A program made the translations under genes and the position numbers. A model generated the notes under the pieces. The model made no database searches, had not been told where the DNA came from, and worked only from the letters and a program-made list of their open reading frames with translations. Positions 17,255 to 25,699 of a stretch of DNA of 64,000 nucleotides are shown here, in pieces. Every line of letters starts with the position of its first letter. Within the stretch, counting starts at the first letter, position 1. Source of the stretch: Natronococcus sp. A-GB1 (GTDB taxonomy: Archaea > Halobacteriota > Halobacteria > Halobacteriales > Natrialbaceae); the NCBI RefSeq assembly GCF_029688845.1, contig NZ_JARUKW010000016.1:1-64000 (forward strand), written 5' to 3'.

Positions 17255-18055
17255 ATGCAGGTCACGCTCACCGGTGCGGGCGGCGGAATCGGACGACGAA
17301 TCGCGACCCGGCTCGCTGAGGCGGGCCACGACGTTCTCTGTCTCGACCGGGATTCGGACCGGCTCGCCGACCTTCCGGCTGCAGTCGACACCGTCCGACT
17401 GGACGTGCGGGACGAAATCGCCGTCCGGGAGCTGTTGGCCGACCGACCGGTCGACTGCCTGATCTCGACGGTCGGCTGGTATGAACTCGGCGCGCTCGAG
17501 GACGTCTCGCCGGCGACGTTTCGGCGGCATCTGGAGGCGAACCTCGCCGCGGTCCACACGGTGGTCCACGCAACTCTGCCGACGCTTCGTCGTCGCGAGG
17601 GCCGGATCGTCGCGGTCGGTTCCGTCCTCGGGAACGTCGCGTTGCCGTACCACGGCGCTTACAGCGCTGCGAAAGCCGGGCTTCACGGGTACGTCGATGC
17701 GCTGCGCCGCGAGCTCGGTCCTCACGGCGTCACGGTGTCGCTCGTCGAACCCGGCCCCGTCCGGACGGGGTTGAACGAACGGGCAGCCGAGACGCTCGCG
17801 TCCGACCGACAAAGCCCCTACGCCGAGCAGTACGCTGCGTTCGACGGTTACAGTCCGCGGGATGTACGTCCGGAGACCGTCGCCGAGACCGTCACCGAGG
17901 CCGCTACGGCGAGGGCGCCGCGCAGCCGATACCGGATCGGACGTCGGGCTCGCTGGCTTCCGCGGCTGTCGGCCGTGCTGCCGGACTGGCTGGCCGATCG
18001 GATACTCCGTTCCGGGCTGCCGGGTGGCGTGCTGGGTCGCCTCGTCGACCGGTGA
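17255..18055 (+). CDS. SDR family NAD(P)-dependent oxidoreductase
   Basis: A 266-residue classical short-chain dehydrogenase. The nucleotide site is TGAGGGIGRR at residues 5-14, with Asp in CLDRDSDR pointing to NAD(H). DVRDEIAVRELLADR follows, the catalytic Ser is in VAVGSVLGN, and the catalytic Y-x3-K is in YSAAKAG near residue 138. The PGPVRTGL loop closes the active site. Substrate unknown. It starts MQVTLTG, with no ribosome-binding site needed if leaderless. It converges with the saccharopine dehydrogenase-like gene. Confidence 0.88.
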   Translation: MQVTLTGAGGGIGRRIATRLAEAGHDVLCLDRDSDRLADLPAAVDTVRLDVRDEIAVRELLADRPVDCLISTVGWYELGALEDVSPATFRRHLEANLAAVHTVVHATLPTLRRREGRIVAVGSVLGNVALPYHGAYSAAKAGLHGYVDALRRELGPHGVTVSLVEPGPVRTGLNERAAETLASDRQSPYAEQYAAFDGYSPRDVRPETVAETVTEAATARAPRSRYRIGRRARWLPRLSAVLPDWLADRILRSGLPGGVLGRLVDR

Positions 18056-18100
18056 GCCTCGAGCGTGACGGAAACGGGGCCATCCCATCGCCCTCGGTGG

Positions 18101-19345
18101 TTAGGTGGACACGCTCACGGTTAGCCCGGCATCTCGAAGCCGATCGACGAGCGGCTCGCCGATTCCCGAGGCCGGCGTCAGCACGCCCCCCTCGAGCGGC
18201 GTTGCGGTTTCGTTACGGACGAGACACATCGCAGCCTCGCTGAGCATCCGTGCGGTCGCCCCGTACCCCGGGTCGACGTCCGCACGAATCGTTCCCTCGA
18301 CGACGAACGGACCGTCGGTGGCCGTTCCGCGACCGAGGAGCCGAACAGTGAAGTGCCCGCTCTCGATTCGTTCCCTGCTCGGTCCTTCGCCTGGGTCGGG
18401 AAACACGAACCGCTGTAACCCGGCTCGAACCGGATCGATCGCCATTCCGGCAGCCGCCAACCCGAACCCGCCAGCGACGAGGGTCGCGACTGCCCCACCT
18501 CGGATTCCGCTTCCGGTCGGAACGGTCTCGGTACAGCGAAACTCGCGACCCCACGGATACTCGAGGAGTGCGTTGGTGCGTCGGATCACGCGCTCGTTCA
18601 CGGCGGCCATCGGTGACGGTGCGGTCCATACCGATCGCAGCGGGTCCCACTTTGGACGCCGCTGCTCGCCCGAGTCGACACCGGTGCGCTCCCCGGGTGG
18701 CGCAAGCGAGTACGGGTTCCGGAGGGCTTGCCGAGCGATCGGATCGGTCGACGCGGCGTCGAACATCGCGACCGCGCTGGCTAGCGTTCCGCCGCTGACG
18801 CCGCCGCGCCCGTCCACGTAGAGCCGAACCAGGTCACACGGCGTCCCGAACTCGTCGACCGCAGCCGACTGCACGGCCATCGTCCCGATGTCGGCGGGGA
18901 TCGAGTCCACGCCGCAGGTGTGGACGATGCGGCTCCCCGCCTCGAGGGCGTCCTCGTGGTACCGGTCGATCATCTCCCGGATCCAGTTGAGTTCTCCCGT
19001 GAGGTCGCAGTAGTCGGTTCCGGCCTCGACACACGCCTCGACGAGCGGCGTCCCGTACGTCGTGTACGGCCCGACGGTCGTACAGACGACGCGCGTACTG
19101 TCGGCGATCTCCTGAAGACGTTCTCGATCCGTCGCATCGCCACGGACGATCGGGAGCGACTCCCACTGAGCGCCAGCCACGAGGTCGTCTGCGAGCGTTC
19201 GGAGCCGGTCCTCGTTTCGGCCACCGAGGGCGAGCGAGAGTTCCTCCGGCGTGTACGTTTCGGTGAGATACTCGGCAACGAGCGTTCCGGTGAATCCGGT
19301 CGCACCCCACAGGACGAGATCGTACTGTCGGTCAGTGTTCGACAT
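18101..19345 (-). CDS. Saccharopine dehydrogenase-like (trans-acting enoyl reductase-type) protein
   Basis: A 414-residue protein starting MSNTDRQYDLVLWGATGFTG, with a glycine-rich Rossmann motif GATGFTG at residues 14-20. It is followed by GGRNEDRLRTLADDL, VVCTTVGPYTTYG and CDLTGELNWIREMIDRYHE, the pattern of the family shared with mycobacterial trans-acting enoyl reductase and eukaryotic SCCPDH. Reaction unknown; a role in lipid reduction is possible but unproven in archaea. The upstream in-frame extension to 19438 lacks conservation. Confidence 0.85.
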   Translation of the reverse strand: MSNTDRQYDLVLWGATGFTGTLVAEYLTETYTPEELSLALGGRNEDRLRTLADDLVAGAQWESLPIVRGDATDRERLQEIADSTRVVCTTVGPYTTYGTPLVEACVEAGTDYCDLTGELNWIREMIDRYHEDALEAGSRIVHTCGVDSIPADIGTMAVQSAAVDEFGTPCDLVRLYVDGRGGVSGGTLASAVAMFDAASTDPIARQALRNPYSLAPPGERTGVDSGEQRRPKWDPLRSVWTAPSPMAAVNERVIRRTNALLEYPWGREFRCTETVPTGSGIRGGAVATLVAGGFGLAAAGMAIDPVRAGLQRFVFPDPGEGPSRERIESGHFTVRLLGRGTATDGPFVVEGTIRADVDPGYGATARMLSEAAMCLVRNETATPLEGGVLTPASGIGEPLVDRLRDAGLTVSVST

Positions 19346-19476
19346 TGTATCACGCAGTCGGTCCGTAATCGCTTCAAGCGTCGGGTATCGGCGATCACTG
19401 AGCCAGCCGTACACTTGCCAGTGAGCCTCCAGCAGCACGACCGACAGATCGCACCCGTTCAGGACATCCGTCTGTC

Positions 19477-19719
19477 TCAGCCGCCGTGTTTTCGGTACCA
19501 GACGCGCTCCCCGACCGGCGATTCGTCGTCGTCGATATCCAACCGACTGAGAAACAGCTCCCGAATCGCGTGGGTGACGACGAGCTCGAGCGACTCTCCG
19601 TCCTCGGACGAGACGGTGACCACGCAGTGTCCGTCCCGCTGGGCGATCGACTCGATGGTTCCGGTCGACCAGCGCTCGATATCGTGGGTGGGTTCTCGAG
19701 CGTGAATGCGATCGTGCAT
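19477..19719 (-). CDS. Small uncharacterised haloarchaeal protein
   Basis: An 80-residue protein beginning MHDRIHAREPTHDIERWSTG, then beta-strand pattern (GTIESIAQRDGHCVVTVSSE, SLELVVTHAIRELFLSRL) and a short VGERVWYRKHGG end, which resembles a small beta-barrel. Histidines near the start could bind metal. No named function is known to me. It lies 131 bases upstream of the saccharopine dehydrogenase-like gene and reads the same way. Confidence 0.65.
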   Translation of the reverse strand: MHDRIHAREPTHDIERWSTGTIESIAQRDGHCVVTVSSEDGESLELVVTHAIRELFLSRLDIDDDESPVGERVWYRKHGG

Positions 19720-19852
19720 ACTGCTAGCTGGATCGCCGCCGGTGTCTTCCTTTCGTCCACGGCGACCGATCGGATCTCTCGAGCAGTTACGGACCGAAGG
19801 TACGCGCCACTGGGTAGTGGACGGTCGAAAACTGCGAAATGGGGACGGGGTG

Positions 19853-19872
19853 TGCCGACAGGGGTTCGAACC
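19853..19872 (-). repeat. Partial copy of the 3' end of tRNA-Glu
   Basis: On the minus strand GGTTCGAACCCCTGTCGGCA matches the last part of tRNA-Glu (GGTTCGAATCCCTGTCGGAGCA) with one change and a two-base gap. It lies about 117 bases beyond the tRNA 3' end in the same orientation. The rest of a tRNA is not present. This is what an attachment-site remnant would look like. Confidence 0.6.
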
Positions 19873-19988
19873 ACACGAAGCGCCCGTGGGCTCACGTTTC
19901 TCGACTTTTGATCCCGTGATCGAGTTCACGGCTCACGACGGGACCCACACACGTTTTGCGGTGCTCGTCGAGCAGTTTGGCGTAGAAA

Positions 19989-20063
19989 TGCTCCGACAGG
20001 GATTCGAACCCTGGTCATTGCCGTGAGAGGGCAATATGATTGGCCGGACTACACTATCGGAGC
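19989..20063 (-). tRNA. tRNA-Glu (anticodon CTC)
   Basis: The minus strand folds into a full cloverleaf. The acceptor pairs GCTCCGA with TCGGAGC, with discriminator A at 19989. The anticodon arm has loop CTCTCAC with anticodon CTC. The T arm is CCAGGGTTCGAATCCCTG. CCA is not encoded. The gene is 75 bases with no intron. Confidence 0.95.
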
Positions 20064-20172
20064 GTCCGTCTTCTTTCGCCTGCACTCTTTCGTAACGCCG
20101 TGTACCGTTTAAGCGTTCCGTTTCGAGCCGGCTCTGTCGAATCCTGACACGGGGTTCGGTGGCGATTGCGCC

Positions 20173-21381
20173 CTACTCGTCGAACGGCGACTTTGCCGCT
20201 TCGGGTTCGAACCCCTCGAGACTGATGATGTTCTCGCGGCCGACACGGAGCTTGCTAATGTCGCCTTCACGTTCCATCTCGGAGAGGAGCATACTGACCT
20301 TGGACTTCGACCAGCCGGTTTCCTCGACGATGTTGACCTGCTTCATCCGGCCGCCGTTCTCTTTGATGAGCTTGATAACCCGGTCCTCGTCGGTCAAGAG
20401 CTCCTCTTCGGTGAGCGACCCCGGCTCGTCCCGGTCCTTTGGCTCCGTGGCCGCCGCACCCGCCCCCGATGGCTCCGCTCGGGGACCGGTCGGCTCGGCG
20501 GTCTCCCCCGCTGAGTCATCCGGTGATGCATCGTCCCGCCTGGTTCGATACCACGCGCCGGCGATGATGGCGCCGAGGACGACCACGGTGGTGCCGAGCA
20601 TCACCGGCCACGAGAGCAGGGTACCCTCGCCCGAGCCGCCGGTTGTTCCCGCGGTGCCGTCGCTTCCGATGTCGTCGGCGTCCTGGAGCACGATGGAGGG
20701 GTGGCCGTCGAGGAACTCCTGCTCGCCGGTCCAGGTCATCGAACTGGCGTTCTCCATCGTGGTGGCGGTGTACTCGCCCGCGGGGTCGGCGTCGGTGAAC
20801 ACGAGGTTGTCACCGGGTTCGACCACGAGCGACTGATCGGAGCCCAGATACATGTTCTGGAACACGTCGCCGACGACGATGCGGTCGTCCTCGACGTCGG
20901 CGAACCCGTCCCAGACGAACGACATCTCGATGACGCCCATCGCGCCGGGTCTGTACTCGGTCGACGCCGAGCGGTTGAACGCGGTCGCCTCCATCTCACG
21001 GTCGGTCGTCTCCTCGCCGGTGTCAGTCAGCGCCTCGGCCTGATCGGTGAACCGCTCGTAGAGCCCGGTCTCGTCCTCCTCGAACTCCTCGGCGAACGCG
21101 CCAAAGGTCGCCTCTTCGTCGTCGTCTCCGAGGCGCTGCTCGTGGCGGAACGTCCAGGTCGCGCTCCCGTTTTCGTGGACGGTGATCTCGAAGGTCGTGC
21201 TGTCGAAGCTCTGGGAGTCGAAGTCGTCGGCTGCGTGCTGAGCCGGAACTGCGCTCTCGCGGTCCGTGAGCGACTGCTGGCCCCCGTCGACGGCGCCGGC
21301 CATCGCTATCGGGAGGGTGAAGCCAGCGAGCACGACAGTAATGACGAGGATACCGACCCCGACGGGGACCGACCGAGTCAT
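20173..21381 (-). CDS. Membrane-anchored protein with cytoplasmic winged helix-turn-helix (DUF7345/DUF7343 type)
   Basis: A 402-residue protein. A signal or first membrane segment is at residues 5-28 (VPVGVGILVITVVLAGFTLP). A beta-rich extracytoplasmic domain of about 215 residues follows, with FEITVHENGSATWTFRHEQRL. A membrane helix comes near 262-282 (WPVMLGTTVVVLGAIIAGAWY), then a flexible acidic linker. The C-terminal winged helix spans about 325-395 (EDRVIKLIKENGGRMKQVNI, TGWSKSKVSMLLSEMEREG). The outside domain plus inside DNA-binding domain suggests a one-component signal transducer across the membrane. Ligand and targets unknown. Confidence 0.82.
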   Translation of the reverse strand: MTRSVPVGVGILVITVVLAGFTLPIAMAGAVDGGQQSLTDRESAVPAQHAADDFDSQSFDSTTFEITVHENGSATWTFRHEQRLGDDDEEATFGAFAEEFEEDETGLYERFTDQAEALTDTGEETTDREMEATAFNRSASTEYRPGAMGVIEMSFVWDGFADVEDDRIVVGDVFQNMYLGSDQSLVVEPGDNLVFTDADPAGEYTATTMENASSMTWTGEQEFLDGHPSIVLQDADDIGSDGTAGTTGGSGEGTLLSWPVMLGTTVVVLGAIIAGAWYRTRRDDASPDDSAGETAEPTGPRAEPSGAGAAATEPKDRDEPGSLTEEELLTDEDRVIKLIKENGGRMKQVNIVEETGWSKSKVSMLLSEMEREGDISKLRVGRENIISLEGFEPEAAKSPFDE

Positions 21382-21504
21382 TCGTCCTCTACTACGTGCC
21401 GGAGCTAAAAATGCTTGTGAATATCGCGTTCGGTCGCTGATCGCCGCTCGAGCGCCCACACCGAGGTCGACACGCACAAGCCCCCCGCTCCTGTACGGCC
21501 CCGT

Positions 21505-22083
21505 ATGGTCACGAACCTCGCGCAGGGCGTGCAGGCTTTCACCAGCAACGTCTACCTCGTCACCGGCGAGCGTACGGTGCTCGTCGATCCCGGCGCGAAC
21601 TTCGACGTCGTCGGCGCCGTCGAGTCCCACGTCGATGACCTCGACGCAGTCGTGCTCACCCACACCCACCCCGACCACGTCGGGAACCTCGAGGCGGTCA
21701 AATCGGCGTTCGGCGTCGAGGCGTGGGGATACGATCCGTCGATCGACGGGGTCGATCACGGGATCGCCGACGGGGAGACGGTTCAGCTGGGCGACCACGA
21801 GTACGTTGCGCTCCACACCCCCGGCCACAAGGACGATCACCTCTGTTTTTACTCGGCGGACGCGGGGATCCTCTTCGCGGGCGACCTCGTCTTCCAGAAC
21901 GGCAGCTTCGGGCGGACCGACCTCGAGGAGGGCGACCGCGAGACCCTGATCGAGAGCATCGATCTCGTCCTCGATCGGATCTCCCCGGAGCTCGCGGAGC
22001 TCCACACGGGCCACGGCCCGAGCGTGACGACGAACCCCTACGACCACGTCGAACTGTCGGCGCAGATGGCCCGACAGGCCTAA
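21505..22083 (+). CDS. MBL-fold metallo-hydrolase (glyoxalase II-like)
   Basis: A 192-residue metallo-beta-lactamase-fold protein. The metal motif HTHPDHVGN is near residues 53-60. A third His is in LHTPGHKDDHLC near 113, Asp is in FAGDLVFQNGSFGRTD near 132, and a late His is in LHTGHGPSV near 172. This is the glyoxalase II-type binuclear site. It lacks the C-terminal glutathione-binding domain, as expected for archaea. The substrate is unknown; persulfide dioxygenase and lactonase activities occur in the fold. Its stop codon overlaps that of the convergent ATPase gene. Confidence 0.88.
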   Translation: MVTNLAQGVQAFTSNVYLVTGERTVLVDPGANFDVVGAVESHVDDLDAVVLTHTHPDHVGNLEAVKSAFGVEAWGYDPSIDGVDHGIADGETVQLGDHEYVALHTPGHKDDHLCFYSADAGILFAGDLVFQNGSFGRTDLEEGDRETLIESIDLVLDRISPELAELHTGHGPSVTTNPYDHVELSAQMARQA

Positions 22084-22916
22084 ACCCGGCCGGCGGCCTC
22101 GAGCAGAGCGTCGTAGGCGTCGGCGTAGGCCTCGGCGACACGTTCCGGGTCCTCGCGTTCCTCTCCGGCCAGCGGTGGCAGCCGAACCCGTTCGAGTGGA
22201 TCGAGGTAGTCGAGAACCGTCGGCACTCGCTTCTCGAGGCTGCCGTCTTTCGGACTCGTGCTGGCGATCTCGCAGGCCCGGCAGTACCGATTACCCGGAT
22301 AGATCCGGGCCCGCCCCGGCTCGACGACCACGACCGCGGCGATCGCCGCGGGATCGAGATCGTTCAGCGGCCGAGCGATGTCGCCGTAAGATTCGACGAC
22401 GGCGACGTCGGTCGCCTCGAGTTCGGTCGAAAGCGACTCGAACGCCGGCACGTACCGGTCGGCCGTGACGTCGTTGAGCTCGTCGACGGTTTCGACAGGG
22501 ATCGCCTCCTCGAGGGGCAGCGCCGAGGCGACGGGGTCGGGGACGTCGACGGTGGCGTTGCGGACGTACGTCGGTTCGCCGGCCTCACCCGGAGCACCGA
22601 TCCGGTCGACGACGAACTCCCGGTCGGTCTGTCCGAGCAGTCCGGCACTGGGGCCGGGACTGGGCCGCCACAGCCGGTGGACGGGGTTGAGCTGTTCCGG
22701 CTCGCGTCCTCGGGCCTCCGCGGTCGCGAGTCGCGCAGCATCTTTCCCGTACAGCCGACCGTCGGCGAGCGCGCGCCGACAGTCGTCGTGGTCGAACCAG
22801 TAGTCGTTTCCCGCACGGGGTTTGGCGCCGACCGCGCCGGTTCGCTCGAGCAGGCCCGTCGAGAACGTCGTCTTGCCGGCGTCGACGCGATCCGATCCGA
22901 CCACGAGGAGGATCAT
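22080..22916 (-). CDS. P-loop ATPase, haloarchaeal
   Basis: A 278-residue protein starting MILLVVGSDRVDAGKTTFST, with Walker A GSDRVDAGKT at residues 7-16. The fold resembles dethiobiotin synthetase or MobB-like kinases, but the active-site residues of those are not evident. VAVVESYGDIARPL and AAVVVVEPGRARIYPGNRYC continue the P-loop core, and CRAC near residue 220 is a possible metal site. Function unknown. It overlaps the next gene upstream (stop/start at 22913-22916), forming an operon with the DUF5827-type gene. Confidence 0.75.
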   Translation of the reverse strand: MILLVVGSDRVDAGKTTFSTGLLERTGAVGAKPRAGNDYWFDHDDCRRALADGRLYGKDAARLATAEARGREPEQLNPVHRLWRPSPGPSAGLLGQTDREFVVDRIGAPGEAGEPTYVRNATVDVPDPVASALPLEEAIPVETVDELNDVTADRYVPAFESLSTELEATDVAVVESYGDIARPLNDLDPAAIAAVVVVEPGRARIYPGNRYCRACEIASTSPKDGSLEKRVPTVLDYLDPLERVRLPPLAGEEREDPERVAEAYADAYDALLEAAGRV

Positions 22917-23182
22917 TCGTCTTTCAGTCCGTAGAACCCCGGCTCCTCCTCGTCGCGCGGCTCGGCGACGACGAGTTCGTCGGCGTTGGTCATCACCCAC
23001 GGGATCGCCCAGTCGAGCAGGATGTTCTCGGTCTCGCGGTCGATATCCGCGTCGGGCTCGAGCCCCTGGAGCAGACGCGCGATCTCGTAGACGGTGTACA
23101 TCTGATCGTCTTCGAACAGCTCCGCGGGCGTGTAGAAGTCACAGGGCGGGAGCTGATCGAACTCGTCTTTCGGAACTGGCAT
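22913..23182 (-). CDS. DUF5827-like small protein
   Basis: An 89-residue acidic protein starting MPVPKDEFDQLPPCDFYTPA, followed by ELFEDDQMYTVYEIARLLQG and DWAIPWVMTNADELVVAEP. I recall this pattern as a conserved haloarchaeal family of unknown function (DUF5827); the name should be verified. The open frame runs upstream into the adjacent mobile element to 23752, but that part is non-coding in character, so ATG 23182 is chosen. It overlaps the ATPase gene by 4 bases. Confidence 0.75.
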   Translation of the reverse strand: MPVPKDEFDQLPPCDFYTPAELFEDDQMYTVYEIARLLQGLEPDADIDRETENILLDWAIPWVMTNADELVVAEPRDEEEPGFYGLKDE

Positions 23183-23299
23183 GGGCGTTGCTATCGGCGC
23201 GGTGCCACAAGACCGCACCGGTCTCGACGCCGGCGACGGCTCGAGAGGGCTCGCTTCGTCCGCGGTCGGCTCGCGATCCGCGACGCTATCTTTAAACAG

Positions 23300-23893
23300 C
23301 GAGAGAATCCTGCCGTTTACGGCGTTGACGAGACGCAAAGCGTCTCGTTCGCACACCAGAACGCTCCGCGTTCTGGGGACGGGCGTGAATCGCGTCACTC
23401 GGCGACGCAACCCACCGGCGGTGGCCTTGTTGAAACCCAAACGTTTAGCACGCACCGTAACGTACGCATTCACAAGGTTTACGCCGACTTCCGGCACTTG
23501 CGCGGAAGGACGGGACGCGCCTGAAACCGACGTCCGGGGTTTTCCGGGGCGAAGGTCACCACGGCCCGCCGTACCACGGTACGGCGGGCGCGGGGTTCGC
23601 GTCGTTCGCAAGCACGGTAAATCGGCCTGTGTGCCGTCTAAGTGTGACCGAACCGCCTTCGACCGTGAGGTTGACGCCCTGGGTGAGAGCCGGTCGTTGA
23701 AAACGACCGGCGATGACACGCTTGGCGATGGGAGCACTCGTGACGGTGCCACAGGACGCTTTCGGAAGAGTGGTGGTGTGAAACCCGCACCTTCGACGTC
23801 GAAAGAGACGGTCCTGAAACCTGCTCGGCAACAGGCCGGGTTTCCTCGTGCTGGGGAAGCCCCGTCGTTTACGACGGGGAGGACGTCACTGCC
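23300..23893 (+). mobile_element. IS200/IS605-derived non-autonomous element (PATE-like) or omega-RNA-bearing remnant
   Basis: This stretch of about 590 bases has no convincing protein. The left hairpin is GCCG-TTTA-CGGC (23312-23323) and the right hairpin CCCCGTCG-TTTA-CGACGGGG (23860-23879), the latter followed by GGACGTCAC. Subterminal hairpins with the same TTTA loop are the mark of haloarchaeal IS200/IS605 ends. Inside are more perfect hairpins: 23329-23347, 23356-23376 and a 12-base-pair one at 23564-23589. Palindrome-associated elements of about 600 bases without genes are known from Haloquadratum. The whole 23183-23944 gap is explained by this element plus short flanks. Confidence 0.72.
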
Positions 23894-23944
23894 GTCGCTG
23901 AGCGAACGAGTGCGATAAAAATACGTGGGTTGCCAGGTCGTCGC

Positions 23945-24547
23945 TTACTCGAAGTGGTCGAGGCACTTCTCGTACTCTTCTGCAGCCTTGTCCCAGTTGA
24001 CGACGTCGAAGAAGCCGTCGATGAACTCGCCGCGGTCCGGGCCGTAGTCGTAGTAGTACGAGTGCTCCCAGACGTCGCAGGCGAGGATGGGGTGGGCACC
24101 CCACAGCGCGTGGAGGTCGTGGCGGTCGACCTTCAGGTTGCGGAGCTGCTTGGCGACCGGGTCGTAGACGAGCAGTGCCCAGCCACCGGCGCCGCTCGCG
24201 GCGGCCTCGAACTCGCCCTTCCAGGCGTCGTAGGAGCCGAAGTCCTCCTCGATACGGTCCGCGAGGTCGCCTTCGGGTTCGCCGCCGCCGTCGGGGGACA
24301 TGTTCTCCCAGAACAGCGTGTGGAGGTAGTGGCCACAGCCGTTGTGGGTGACGCTCTCCATCGCGGCACCGGACGAGCTGAAGTCGCCGCTCTCGCGGTT
24401 CTCCTCGAGGGTCTCCTCGGCGCTGTTCAGGCCGTCGACGTACCCCTGATGGTGCGTGTCGTGATGCCAGGTGACGACCTGTTCGGAGATCGCCGGTTCG
24501 AGCGCGTCGTAGTCGTACGGAAGTTCTGGAAGTTCGTGATCAGTCAT
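23945..24547 (-). CDS. sod: Superoxide dismutase [Mn/Fe]
   Basis: A 200-residue enzyme with the Fe/Mn superoxide dismutase pattern: LPELPYDYDALEPAIS at the start, the first ligand His in WHHDTHHQGYV, the second in NGCGHYLHTLFW, and Asp and His in DVWEHSYYYDYG near residues 158-162. The WENMSPDGGG segment is characteristic of halophilic Mn enzymes. It removes superoxide in the cytoplasm. The longer upstream frame to 24727 has no conservation. Monocistronic, with a mobile element just beyond its stop. Confidence 0.97.
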   Translation of the reverse strand: MTDHELPELPYDYDALEPAISEQVVTWHHDTHHQGYVDGLNSAEETLEENRESGDFSSSGAAMESVTHNGCGHYLHTLFWENMSPDGGGEPEGDLADRIEEDFGSYDAWKGEFEAAASGAGGWALLVYDPVAKQLRNLKVDRHDLHALWGAHPILACDVWEHSYYYDYGPDRGEFIDGFFDVVNWDKAAEEYEKCLDHFE

Positions 24548-24693
24548 AAGGACACCTCTATGATCCGTATCGGTAGCTCGCCTGTTAAGCTTTGAGGATG
24601 GGAATGCTATCACTTCACAGGGCGAGGAGGCGGTGGCAAACGCCACAACTCCGGTTTCGACCGCTACTGACCGCAGAGAAATGGCCCGTCCGG

Positions 24694-25065
24694 CTACAGC
24701 TCCTTGTGTTTGGCATGCTCGAGCCACTCCTCGAGGGAGGGCTGATTCCAGTAGCGGACGGTGTCACTGCGCCGGTCGTGTTCGAGCAGACTGGTGTCGG
24801 TGAGCTTGGGAAGATGGGAGTGTCGGAGCTCCGTTCGGACGTTTTTCCGGTGTTCGTCGAACTCCCGATCGATGTCGCCGGCTTCGGTCTCGAGTCGAAC
24901 CACCGCGTCGACGAGCTCGTCGACGGCGGCGACGCCGTCGGCGCGCTCGGAGAGACAGTACAGCACGTACCGTCGTCGCCGGTTCGAGAGAAGATCGAAG
25001 ATCAGATCCAAAGACGGGGGCTCCGCGCTCGCGATCGATCTCGAGCCCTGTTCTCGCTTACGCAT
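24694..25065 (-). CDS. DUF7344-type winged-helix regulator
   Basis: A 123-residue protein: LDLIFDLLSNRRRRYVLYCL is the conserved opening of the large haloarchaeal winged-helix family (DUF7344), followed by AAVDELVDAVVRLE, a VRTELRHSHLPKLTDTSLLE recognition-helix region and the wing DTVRYW. The family is thought to regulate transcription, but few targets are known. An inverted repeat lies 64-103 bases upstream. Confidence 0.8.
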   Translation of the reverse strand: MRKREQGSRSIASAEPPSLDLIFDLLSNRRRRYVLYCLSERADGVAAVDELVDAVVRLETEAGDIDREFDEHRKNVRTELRHSHLPKLTDTSLLEHDRRSDTVRYWNQPSLEEWLEHAKHKEL

Positions 25066-25128
25066 TCACGAACCACCTACCCTGAGTTACCATTCGAAAC
25101 CACCATGCTCGTCTACTACAGCCGATAC

Positions 25129-25168
25129 ATTAGATGTTCCGTCTATGTATGCTTCTGGCTCATCTAAT
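25129..25168. repeat. Inverted repeat upstream of DUF7344-type regulator
   Basis: ATTAGATG (25129-25136) and CATCTAAT (25161-25168) are perfect inverted copies separated by 24 bases in an AT-rich stretch between the regulator start (25065) and the ndk stop (25235). It could be an operator for the regulator or the 3' hairpin of the ndk operon. Confidence 0.45.
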
Positions 25169-25234
25169 TCAATGTATGTTGGTAAACAGAAAAACTCGGT
25201 CGCGAACGTCGGTAACGAGTTGGCCGCCGGAGCG

Positions 25235-25699
25235 CTACTCGTAGAGCCAGGCGGCGTCGTGCTGATCGTAGTCGATCAGTTCGGCGTCGTCGAAGTGCAG
25301 CGAGATCTCTCGCTCGTTGGCGCCCTCGTCCTCGTGGTCGGCCGCGTGGACGACGTTCCGACCGAGGTCGAGCGCGTAGTCGCCCCGGATCGTTCCGGGC
25401 GCGGCCTCGAGCGGGTCCGTCTCGCCGATCATCTGGCGGACCTGCCGGGTCGCGTCCTGGCCCTCCCAGACCATCGGGACGACCGGACCGGAGGTGACGA
25501 ACTCGACGAGGTCGTCGTAGAACGGCTTGTCTTCGTGTTCGCCGTAGTGTTCCTCGGCCCGCTCGCGGGGCATGTTCTCGATCTTGATACCGACGAGCTT
25601 CAGCCCGCGGTCCTCGAGTCGGGAGACGACCTCGCCGACCAGCCCGCGCGCGAACGCGTCGGGCTTGATCATCACGAACGTGCGCTCGGCCTCACTCAT
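25235..25699 (-). CDS. ndk: Nucleoside diphosphate kinase
   Basis: A 154-residue enzyme transferring gamma phosphate between nucleoside triphosphates and diphosphates. It opens ERTFVMIKPDAFARGLVGE, has the nucleotide-binding TRQVRQMIGETDPLEAAPGT, and carries the phosphorylated His in NVVHAADHEDEGANREIS-type motif (residue about 120). It is the last gene of the L7Ae-S28e-L24e-Ndk operon, and its start overlaps the L24e stop by one base. Confidence 0.98.
   Translation of the reverse strand: MSEAERTFVMIKPDAFARGLVGEVVSRLEDRGLKLVGIKIENMPRERAEEHYGEHEDKPFYDDLVEFVTSGPVVPMVWEGQDATRQVRQMIGETDPLEAAPGTIRGDYALDLGRNVVHAADHEDEGANEREISLHFDDAELIDYDQHDAAWLYE

Noticed and set aside
19840-19920. A second complete tRNA on the minus strand
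   Set aside because: Only the T loop and part of the acceptor resemble a tRNA. The T stem does not close, and there is no anticodon or D arm.
23181-23918. A 245-codon open frame through the mobile element (and an opposing one of similar length)
   Set aside because: Composition is arginine-rich and out of keeping with acidic haloarchaeal proteins, no domain is seen, and the DNA is dominated by hairpins.
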